Below, in pieces: positions 57,505-64,000 of a stretch of 64,000 nt of DNA. The number at the start of each line of letters is the position of its first letter. The stretch's first letter is position 1. The notes under the pieces are model-generated. The model was not told the DNA's origin, ran no database searches, and saw nothing but the letters and a program-made list of their open reading frames with translations. Both the position numbers and the translations under genes were made by a program. The stretch comes from Rhodocyclaceae bacterium (GTDB lineage: Bacteria; Pseudomonadota; Gammaproteobacteria; Burkholderiales; Rhodocyclaceae), in the NCBI GenBank assembly GCA_016791105.1, contig JAEUNM010000046.1:1-64000 (forward strand). The letters are read 5' to 3'.

Positions 57505-59628
57505 CTAGAGCCAGCGCAAATCGAGACAGCAACGGCTCATCGCCGCGCGCGGCGGCACGCGCAGGCGTTCCGGCGCCGCCGATTCAACGCCCAGCACGCG
57601 CGCAGCGCGACGTTCGCCGGCGTCGCCGTGGCCCTTGGGCAAACCGTCGTAAGGCAGGTTGTCGGTACGCCATTCGTGCAGCGAAATCGCCAGGGCCTTG
57701 CCGCTCACCGGGTGCCATAGCGTCAGTTCGATAGGGCCATGCGCCGGCAGGCTGGGATGCAGGCCCAGTGAAGGTTGATAGCGACGGTAGCGCAGCCCGA
57801 ATACGCGCGCCGGACCGCTGGCATCGCTGCCGCTTTGCATGGGCAGGGCCACGCCATGCGCAGCCACGCGCCAGGCGGCAAGTTCGGCGGCATCCGCGCC
57901 GGGCAGCGGGCGCAGGCATAGTTCCAGCCGCGCATTGCTCGAATCGACCAGGCGCGAAGTGCCGGACTCCTGACTCGCGGCGTCGCCCACCAGCGGCCAA
58001 AATTCCAGCGCGCGGCGAATCACCAGTTGGACACCGCCAATTTCGACGTGGCCATAGACGCGGAACTGGTCCTCCACCAGCATGTCGCGCAGCGGCCCAT
58101 CCAGCCCCACGCCGGCCGCGGCCAGATCGTCGAATACCGATTGCAGATCGCGCTGCAAGAAAAACGGCAGCGCGTAGCGGTCGTGCAGTTCGGCGCCCCA
58201 ATAGGCGAGCGGTTCATCGAATTCGCGCAAGGCGAGGCGCGCCGCCACGCTGCGGAACAGGGCCGCCAGCGCCGCCAGTTGTTCCGCGCTTTTCGACATG
58301 CGCAGGGCGCGAAATTCCACCAGCCCCAGGCAGCCACGACCCGGCAGGTAGGGATTCCAGAGCTTTTCGATATTGATCTCGGCGCGATGCGTGTTGCCGG
58401 CAATATCGGCCAGGAAGGGCGACAGGCTGCGCCAAATCTGTTCGGGTTCGGCGTCGTCCTCGCGCGTAATCAGTTCCAGCGCCAGTTCCAGTTCGTCCAC
58501 GTGCTCGCGGTTGCGCTCGTCGGCGCGGGCGGATTGACCGCAGGCGCCGATGTAGTCGTGCGCAAACAGGTAGGACAGGCTGGGATGCCGATTGACATAG
58601 CGCACCAGGCGCGGCAGCAGTTTGGGCGCCTTGAGGAAGGGGCTTTCCAGCGCGCTCGGCCCACCCAGCGTAATCTGCCCGGCGCCGCCGGAATCCGCCA
58701 CGTCGCCGTTGAACCACAGCCGGAACGGATCCAGCCCCATGCTGGCGGCGCTGTCGTACAGCCGGCGCGTGGCCACCAGCATGGCGCTCACGCTGCCGAA
58801 GGGCGCCATATTCACTTCGATCACCGCCGGATCGGGCGTCACCGTGGTCCAGGCCAGCCGCGCGTCCACCGGCGGCGCGTAGCCGGCCAGCACCAAGGCC
58901 TTCAATTGAGCCGCCTGCGCCGCATCCGCCAGCATGGGCAATAGCGCGCGCAGCCGCGCCGGCGTGCGCAGGTCGGGCAGTTCGACGCGGGCAACCGGCA
59001 CTTCACGGCAAGTTTCCAGACCGAACTGAAACAGAAAATGGCCGGCTGCCGCCAGTTCGTCCGGCACCGCGCCGTCCGGGCTGCAGTAACTGTGTATGGA
59101 GGGGCGCAGCAAGGCCTCGGCCGGGGGCGGACGCCGCGCCACCGTCTGTTCCGACAGCAGCACGCGCATTTCGTCGTCCGCACAGTCGGTGACCGGCGTG
59201 GCGTACAGGCCGGCCGCCGCGGCGGCGGTCATGAATGCCTCGACCAAGGCGGCCAGGTCTGGCGTAGGCGGCACCTCGTCCAGCATGAGCGGGTCCGGCG
59301 GCCCATCCCACAGCATGCTGCCGTCGCGCTCGCGCAACACGCCGTAACTCCAGCGCGGTACTTTTTCGCCCGGGTAGCAGCGTCCCACCGAGCGCAGCAA
59401 TACCGCACCGGGGGTGCGCCGGGCCAGCAACGCAGCCAGACGCTCAGCGCGTTCCTGCTTGTCCTCGCCCAAGGCCGCGCTCATCCACTCGGGCATGGTG
59501 GAATGGCGGTTGGTAAAGGTGGGCTCGCTGCCCACCCAGATATCCAGCCCTTTCGCGCGCAAAGCCGCGTCGTGGGCACGAACCGCCGCATCGAACGGGG
59601 CTAGTTCGTCAGGCAATTGATTTTGCAT
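57505..59628 (-). CDS. DUF2126 protein lacking the transglutaminase-like half
   Basis: 707 residues that match the C-terminal two thirds of the roughly 1100-residue transglutaminase/DUF2126 proteins: LDIWVGSEPTFTNRHSTMPE and ALGEDKQERAERL near the start, NRHPSLSYLFAHDYIGACGQ, RAEINIEKLWNPYL, GLVEFRALRM, and HGPIELTLWHP near the end. The usual N-terminal transglutaminase domain is missing, and a normal ATG start is used. No activity is known for DUF2126 alone. Followed by cbiX. Confidence 0.82.
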   Translation of the reverse strand: MQNQLPDELAPFDAAVRAHDAALRAKGLDIWVGSEPTFTNRHSTMPEWMSAALGEDKQERAERLAALLARRTPGAVLLRSVGRCYPGEKVPRWSYGVLRERDGSMLWDGPPDPLMLDEVPPTPDLAALVEAFMTAAAAAGLYATPVTDCADDEMRVLLSEQTVARRPPPAEALLRPSIHSYCSPDGAVPDELAAAGHFLFQFGLETCREVPVARVELPDLRTPARLRALLPMLADAAQAAQLKALVLAGYAPPVDARLAWTTVTPDPAVIEVNMAPFGSVSAMLVATRRLYDSAASMGLDPFRLWFNGDVADSGGAGQITLGGPSALESPFLKAPKLLPRLVRYVNRHPSLSYLFAHDYIGACGQSARADERNREHVDELELALELITREDDAEPEQIWRSLSPFLADIAGNTHRAEINIEKLWNPYLPGRGCLGLVEFRALRMSKSAEQLAALAALFRSVAARLALREFDEPLAYWGAELHDRYALPFFLQRDLQSVFDDLAAAGVGLDGPLRDMLVEDQFRVYGHVEIGGVQLVIRRALEFWPLVGDAASQESGTSRLVDSSNARLELCLRPLPGADAAELAAWRVAAHGVALPMQSGSDASGPARVFGLRYRRYQPSLGLHPSLPAHGPIELTLWHPVSGKALAISLHEWRTDNLPYDGLPKGHGDAGERRAARVLGVESAAPERLRVPPRAAMSRCCLDLRWL

Positions 59629-60079
59629 CGTGTTTTATTTGATGACGGGAACTCGAGACGTCCCACGGTAATGAATTTCCACCGCTCGGCAGCGCCTGGG
59701 GGCCAGCCGGCTGCGCACCGACACAGTGCGTGCGCCGAAGCCGACGTAGATGACTAAAGCACTGAATTGGTTCCGAAATTGAACCAATTCGAACAGGCCG
59801 ACAGTTTGCCAGAGTTGCGGCCAAAAGTCCCCACCTGCCTGCCCACGCCGGATTTTTTGCGGCAGTGCAGCAAAAAATGCTAGCATGAGCTTTGCCGCGA
59901 ACCGGCCCGGCCGCCCCCCGCAGCGCAGCCCGCGCCCTGCAGGCCAGCGAAAAATGGCGTAGTACGTGCAGAGCAGCGCGCTCTGGGTGAAAATTCGGCC
60001 CCAGCGCAAACCGGGCCGGTACGGCGGCATCCAGTGCCGCCGCCCGCGCCGCTTTCCCCGACCAACTTCCGGACCAATC
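59629..60079. other. Divergent promoter region of DUF2126 and DUF2760 genes
   Basis: 450 bp without a gene. Frames that cross it are shadows. The clear structure is the 10-bp inverted repeat at 59764-59790. No consensus -10/-35 pair was evident. Confidence 0.5.
59764..59790. promoter_or_regulatory. 10-bp perfect inverted repeat, candidate operator
   Basis: GAATTGGTTC and GAACCAATTC are separated by CGAAATT. The AT-rich palindrome stands out in GC-rich surroundings, 136 bp from the DUF2126 start and 290 bp from the DUF2760 start. It could be a regulator site or an RNA hairpin. Confidence 0.55.
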
Positions 60080-60736
60080 ATGGGATTGACGATTACCGCC
60101 ATCCTGGCGCTGCTGCTTGCAGTGTTGCGCCTGTTGCCGCTGCCGGCAGACGCCGTCCCGGCCAATTTCTGGCTGGTGCGCGATATCGCGCTGGCCTTGT
60201 TGTGTGCTTTGATGGCCGTGCAGGCTTTCGCGGCGCGGCGCGCGCCGGCCACACCGCCGCCGCCCCCGCCACCTCCACCTCCGCCCGAACCCAAGCCGCA
60301 GGTGGTCGCAGCGCCGCCGCCCCCGCCGCCGCGCCAGGAACCCGTGCAGACCGGCGAAGCGCTCATGCTGCTGGCCTTGTTGCAGGACAAGGGCCGTTTC
60401 CTCGACTACGTCATGGAAGACATCAGTGCCTATGGCGACGCCCAGGTGGCCGCCGCATCGCGCGTGGTGCATCAGGGCTGTGCCGCGGTGATACGCGAAT
60501 ACCTGGCGGTCGAACCGGCGCACGGCGGCAAGGAGGGCGAACGCATCAGCGTGGATAAGGATGCCGACCCCAACCGCTACCGCATGATAGGCAAACTGGC
60601 GGGCGAACCGCCCTTTTCCGGTGTGATCGTCCATCGCGGCTGGAAAACCTCGAAACTGGCCCTGCCGCGCCACACCCGCCCGATAGACCCCAAGGGCGAA
60701 AATCTCATCACGCCCGTGGAAGTGGAAGTTCACTGA
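60080..60736 (+). CDS. DUF2760 protein with poly-proline linker
   Basis: 218 residues: two N-terminal hydrophobic segments (about 3-22 and 33-52), then a linker with a run of eleven prolines and a further run of six (about 62-95). The DUF2760 domain follows: LLALLQDKGRFLDYVMEDIS, RVVHQGCAAVIREY, and C-terminal GVIVHRGWKTSKLALP. Function unknown; commonly encoded next to an Hsp70, as here. Translation of the proline runs should depend on EF-P. Confidence 0.88.
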   Translation: MGLTITAILALLLAVLRLLPLPADAVPANFWLVRDIALALLCALMAVQAFAARRAPATPPPPPPPPPPPEPKPQVVAAPPPPPPRQEPVQTGEALMLLALLQDKGRFLDYVMEDISAYGDAQVAAASRVVHQGCAAVIREYLAVEPAHGGKEGERISVDKDADPNRYRMIGKLAGEPPFSGVIVHRGWKTSKLALPRHTRPIDPKGENLITPVEVEVH

Positions 60737-60837
60737 AACGCAACACCGCGGCCGGACACTTTCCGGCCTGACGGCGCCGCATGGCGGCAGCGCGCCCGCG
60801 CTGCCGCGGCGCCCGGATTTGGATGGAAAGCCTCGCC

Positions 60838-62709
60838 ATGAATGTTCTCTACAGCCTGGGCATAGACCTGGGCACCTCGAATTCCTGTGTCAGCCTGTGC
60901 CGCACCGACGGCAGCGCCGCCGAAGCGGTACCGATCACGCAGTCGCTCGGCCCCGGCGTGATTGCCGAAAAGCCGCTGCTGCCTTCGGTGCTGTATCTGC
61001 CCGCCGCAGGCGAATATGCCGAAGGCGCACTGGCCTTGCCCTGGGGCGGCGATGCCGGCCGCGTGGCGGGTTATTTCGCGCGTGAACGCGCGGCGCTGGT
61101 GCCCGACCGCGTCGTCAATTCCGCCAAATCCTGGCTGTGCAATCCGCACGTGGACCGGCGCGCACCCATCCTGCCCTGGCAATCGGATGTGGACAGCGGC
61201 AAGGTGTCGCCTTTCGACGCGTCCCGCCTGTACCTCGAGCATTTGCGCGCCGCCGTCGCCCAGCATTTCGCGCAGCGCGGCGAGAGCGTGCGGGCGGAAG
61301 ATTGCCAGGTAGTGCTCACGGTGCCGGCCTCGTTCGACGAAGTGGCGCGCACGCTCACGCACGATGCCGCGCGCGCCGCCGGCCTGGGCAACGTGACGCT
61401 GCTGGAAGAACCGCAGGCCGCGTTCTACGCCTGGATCGCGCACGCGCTGGCCAACCCGGACCAGCGCGCCTGGAACGACCAGGTGACGGCCGGCGACCTG
61501 GTGCTGGTATGCGACGTAGGCGGCGGCACTACCGACTTCAGCCTGATCGCCGTGGCCGAATCTGCGGATGGCTTATCGAAGGCGCTGGAACTGCACCGCA
61601 TTGCCGTCGGCGAGCACATTCTGCTGGGCGGCGACAACATGGATCTGGCGCTCGCCTACATGCTGAAAGGCAAGATCGAGGAAACCGGCACGGAACTGGA
61701 CGACTGGCAGTTCCAGGGTCTGGTGCAGGGCGCGCGCGCAGCGAAAGAAAAGCTTCTGGCCGATGCGGCGCTGGAAGAACTGCCCATCGCGGTCGCCTCG
61801 CGCGGCAGCAAGCTGTTCGCGAAAACCTTATCCACCACGCTCACCCGCGACGAGGTGATGCAAATTCTGGTCGAAGGCTATTTCCCGCTGACCGCGCCGG
61901 GCGATTTGCCAGCCGCGCGCAAATCGGTCGGCCTGCAGGAATACGGGCTGGCCTATGCGACCGAAGCGGCGATCAGCAAACACCTGGCGCGCTTCCTGCG
62001 CCGGGCGCTGGAAAACGTGCGCTCGGATGCGGCCCTGGCGGCCACGCTGGGGCCGGCCGCAGCGGCCGGCAGCGCGGAAATCCTCAAGCCGACCGCCGTG
62101 CTGTTCAATGGCGGGGTGTTCGAAGCCGAGCCTTTCCGCCGCCGCATCGTCGAACTGCTGCAAAACTGGCTGGGCGTCGATACGCCCTTGAAAGTACTGC
62201 AGAGCGCCGGCCTGGATGTCGCGGTGTCGCGCGGTGCGGCCTATTACGGCGCGGTGCAGGCCTGCGGCCGCGGCATCAAAATCCGCGCCGGCACCTCGCG
62301 TTCGTTCTACCTGGGTCTGGAAAGTCCGGCCCCGGCCGTGCCCGGCTACGTGCCGCCCGTCAAAGGCATATGCATCGTCCCGCAGGGCACGGAAGAAGGC
62401 ACGGAACTGGAACTGGCGGGCCGCGAATTCGGCCTGGTGACGGGCGAAACGGTGGATTTCCGCTTTTTCAGTTCCAGCGTGCGGGCGGGCGACCGCGTCG
62501 GCACGCTGGTCAATAACGCCGGCAAGGCGCTGGACGAGCTGGCGGGCCTCACGCTCACGCTGCCGGCCGCCGAAGGCGCCGATGCTCAGGTGGTGCCGGT
62601 CACGCTACACCCCGGCGTTACGGAAGTCGGCACGCTGGAATTGTGGATGCAACACACCCAGAGCGAACAGCGCTGGAAACTGGAATTCAACCTGCGCGCG
62701 GAAGACTGA
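60838..62709 (+). CDS. Hsp70 family chaperone (divergent, not DnaK)
   Basis: 623 residues. Nucleotide-binding domain with phosphate-1 LGIDLGTSNSCVSL, phosphate-2 VCDVGGGTTDFSLIAVAE (about 222) and adenosine motif LFNGGVFEAEPF (about 425). Insertions set it apart from DnaK, and the substrate-binding part is short (about 490-620) without the EEVD-like or helical-lid tail. ATG 60838 chosen; 60823 possible. Probably cotranscribed with the DUF2760 gene 101 bp upstream. Client unknown. Confidence 0.88.
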   Translation: MNVLYSLGIDLGTSNSCVSLCRTDGSAAEAVPITQSLGPGVIAEKPLLPSVLYLPAAGEYAEGALALPWGGDAGRVAGYFARERAALVPDRVVNSAKSWLCNPHVDRRAPILPWQSDVDSGKVSPFDASRLYLEHLRAAVAQHFAQRGESVRAEDCQVVLTVPASFDEVARTLTHDAARAAGLGNVTLLEEPQAAFYAWIAHALANPDQRAWNDQVTAGDLVLVCDVGGGTTDFSLIAVAESADGLSKALELHRIAVGEHILLGGDNMDLALAYMLKGKIEETGTELDDWQFQGLVQGARAAKEKLLADAALEELPIAVASRGSKLFAKTLSTTLTRDEVMQILVEGYFPLTAPGDLPAARKSVGLQEYGLAYATEAAISKHLARFLRRALENVRSDAALAATLGPAAAAGSAEILKPTAVLFNGGVFEAEPFRRRIVELLQNWLGVDTPLKVLQSAGLDVAVSRGAAYYGAVQACGRGIKIRAGTSRSFYLGLESPAPAVPGYVPPVKGICIVPQGTEEGTELELAGREFGLVTGETVDFRFFSSSVRAGDRVGTLVNNAGKALDELAGLTLTLPAAEGADAQVVPVTLHPGVTEVGTLELWMQHTQSEQRWKLEFNLRAED

Positions 62710-62712
62710 GCT

Positions 62713-63774
62713 TCAGCCCGCCGCGCGCCCGGCCAGTTCGCGTTCCAGTTCGGCGATGCGCGCCTGCAGTGCATCCACGCTGTTCGCGCGGCGCGCGCGC
62801 TGGGCCTGCAGCCCGTCGCGTATCCAGGCCAGCCAGGCATCCATGCCGGCGCCGCGCGTGGCCGATACGCGGAATATCGCAAGCCGCGGATTGACGCGGC
62901 GCGCATTGGCTTCGGCCAGATCGGCGTCGAATTCCAGATAGGGCAACAGATCACACTTGTTCAGCAGCATCACGTCGGCGGCGGCGAACATGTCCGGATA
63001 TTTGAGCGGCTTGTCCTCGCCTTCGGTGACCGACAGGATCGCCACCTTGTGGTGTTCGCCCAGCGCGAATGCAGCCGGACATACCAGATTGCCCACGTTT
63101 TCGATCAGGAACAGCGATTGTTCGGCCGGCTGCAGGCGCGCGATGGCGCGGCCCACCATGTCGCCATCCAGATGGCAGCCCTTGCCGGTATTGATTTGCA
63201 GCGCCGGTACGCCGGTGGCACGGATGCGCTCGGCGTCGTTGGCGGTCTGCTGGTCGCCCTCCACCACGTTGATGGCACATTCGCCCAGCAGCCGTTCTAT
63301 GGTTTTGACCAGCAAAGTGGTTTTGCCCGAGCCGGGGCTGGACACCAGATTCAGCGCGAATATGCCGCGCGCGTCGAACCACTGGCGGTTGGCGGCGGCA
63401 TAGGCGTCGTTTTTCGACAGGATGTCCTGCTCTATGCTCACCATGCGCGCCTGGCTCATGCCGGGCGCGTGGGCGCGCGCAGGACCGGCGCCAAAATCGA
63501 GGTCACCCCGCGGCGCGCGCGGGCGGTAGCGCAGGCCGGCATGGTCGTGGCCATGTTCGTGCTCATGGTCATGGTCATGGTCATGGTCATGGTCGTGGTC
63601 GTGGTCGTGGTCATGCTCGTGACTGTGCGCCGCGCCGCCGTGTGCATGCACATGATCGTGATCGTGCATATGGCTGTGCGTGGTGCCGTCGGCGTGGGTA
63701 TGCCGCTGCGCATGCTCGGGCGCATCGCCCTCCAGCTTGACCTCGCCCTGGCCACATCCGCATACGCTACACAT
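62713..63774 (-). CDS. hypB: Hydrogenase nickel incorporation GTPase HypB
   Basis: 353 residues. It starts [11 protein letters not shown] (high-affinity nickel motif CxxCxC), then a His-rich region (about 25-78) with a run of HD pairs, then the G domain: [11 protein letters not shown] (P-loop), the metal site in [21 protein letters not shown], and NKCDLLP. A C-terminal coiled coil ([14 protein letters not shown]) follows. Inserts nickel into [NiFe]-hydrogenase with HypA. Other hyp genes are not in the window; the 226 bp beyond its start show no gene. Converges with the Hsp70 gene, 3 bp apart. Confidence 0.95.
   Translation of the reverse strand: MCSVCGCGQGEVKLEGDAPEHAQRHTHADGTTHSHMHDHDHVHAHGGAAHSHEHDHDHDHDHDHDHDHDHEHEHGHDHAGLRYRPRAPRGDLDFGAGPARAHAPGMSQARMVSIEQDILSKNDAYAAANRQWFDARGIFALNLVSSPGSGKTTLLVKTIERLLGECAINVVEGDQQTANDAERIRATGVPALQINTGKGCHLDGDMVGRAIARLQPAEQSLFLIENVGNLVCPAAFALGEHHKVAILSVTEGEDKPLKYPDMFAAADVMLLNKCDLLPYLEFDADLAEANARRVNPRLAIFRVSATRGAGMDAWLAWIRDGLQAQRARRANSVDALQARIAELERELAGRAAG
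63564..63614. repeat. Hexanucleotide microsatellite inside hypB
   Basis: About eight tandem copies of CATGGT/CGTGGT, which read on the minus strand as alternating His-Asp codons. Each 6-bp unit is in frame, so copy-number change would lengthen or shorten the metal-binding stretch without breaking the gene. Confidence 0.85.
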
Positions 63775-64000
63775 GGTTTATCCCTTCCTCGAAATTGCGT
63801 GCCGCGCAAGCCGCACGCTGCGATCGGCGCTGCTGCCTGGCGGCCGTCACGCTGGTTTGGACCCGCAATGCGCCAAGTCTTTCCGCGCCGGCCGGCACGA
63901 AACTACAAGTGTACGAAACTGAGCGCCGTAGCGCGATACCGCCCGGGCTACAGACGCCAACGGCCGGGCCAGCGCTGGGGAGAAACAAATAATATTCTGA

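Noticed and set aside
59609..60733. 374-codon minus-strand frame across the DUF2126/DUF2760 gap
   Set aside because: It overlaps the DUF2760 gene completely; its Gly/Arg run is the mirror of the poly-proline tract.

Overview
The window is a stretch of GC-rich chromosome, very probably from a betaproteobacterium. The evidence is gene content and order: the mltG-tmk-holB-pilZ-tatD run divergent from ygfZ, the small lineage-typical families DUF2322 and DUF4936, AcnB-type aconitase, a phasin (polyhydroxyalkanoate granules) and a complete pqqABCDE operon. The genus cannot be named from this sequence alone. Nearly every coding region is intact. The window contains one tRNA gene (Asn), no rRNA, no CRISPR array, and one insertion sequence that runs off the left edge.

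Layout. 0-0.2 kb: 5' end of an ISAs1-like insertion sequence. 0.37-4.7 kb: purB, DUF2322, a DUF805 membrane protein with a pilin-like tail, and an AtzG/AtzE-type amidase pair. 4.7-7.9 kb: pqqE-D-C-B-A, read leftward, with an attenuator-like hairpin between pqqA and pqqB. 8.1-11.1 kb: proline iminopeptidase translationally coupled to a NarX-type sensor kinase and a LuxR-type response regulator. 11.2-20.1 kb: a peroxiredoxin, YceI, the leftward mltG-tmk-holB-pilZ-tatD-ankyrin operon, the rightward ygfZ-DUF4936-NRDE genes, and an unfamiliar protein with an internal repeat. 20.1-22.8 kb: a 2.7-kb stretch with no convincing gene. 22.8-46.2 kb: metabolism and housekeeping (acnB, uvrB, an aminotransferase, an AsmA-like protein, tRNA-Asn, a quinone oxidoreductase, phasin, yhhQ, nnr, an EamA transporter, an ABC exporter, nadC, a secreted phosphoesterase, LysR/azoR, slyD, a second peroxiredoxin, an alcohol dehydrogenase, a VTT membrane protein, cysK).

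46.2-56.9 kb is the most distinctive region. A leftward operon encodes two very large hybrid-input histidine kinases, a receiver fused to an RsbW-like kinase, and a receiver-PAS-PP2C phosphatase. Next to it lie an isolated HATPase fragment and a second RsbW-like protein with a degenerate receiver. Together they resemble a partner-switching pathway fed by two-component inputs, but no STAS antagonist or sigma factor is present in the window.

57-63.8 kb holds a CbiX-like chelatase, a DUF2126 protein lacking the usual transglutaminase half, a divergent DUF2760-Hsp70 pair with a 10-bp inverted repeat in the shared promoter region, and hypB with a long His-Asp repeat. This points to a poorly characterised chaperone module beside metallocentre genes.

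Regulatory signals that can be read include strong sigma70-type promoters for acnB, phasin and tRNA-Asn, repeats at the phasin promoter, palindromes in the pqqA/pip, lysR/azoR and DUF2126/DUF2760 intergenic regions, and several hairpin terminators.
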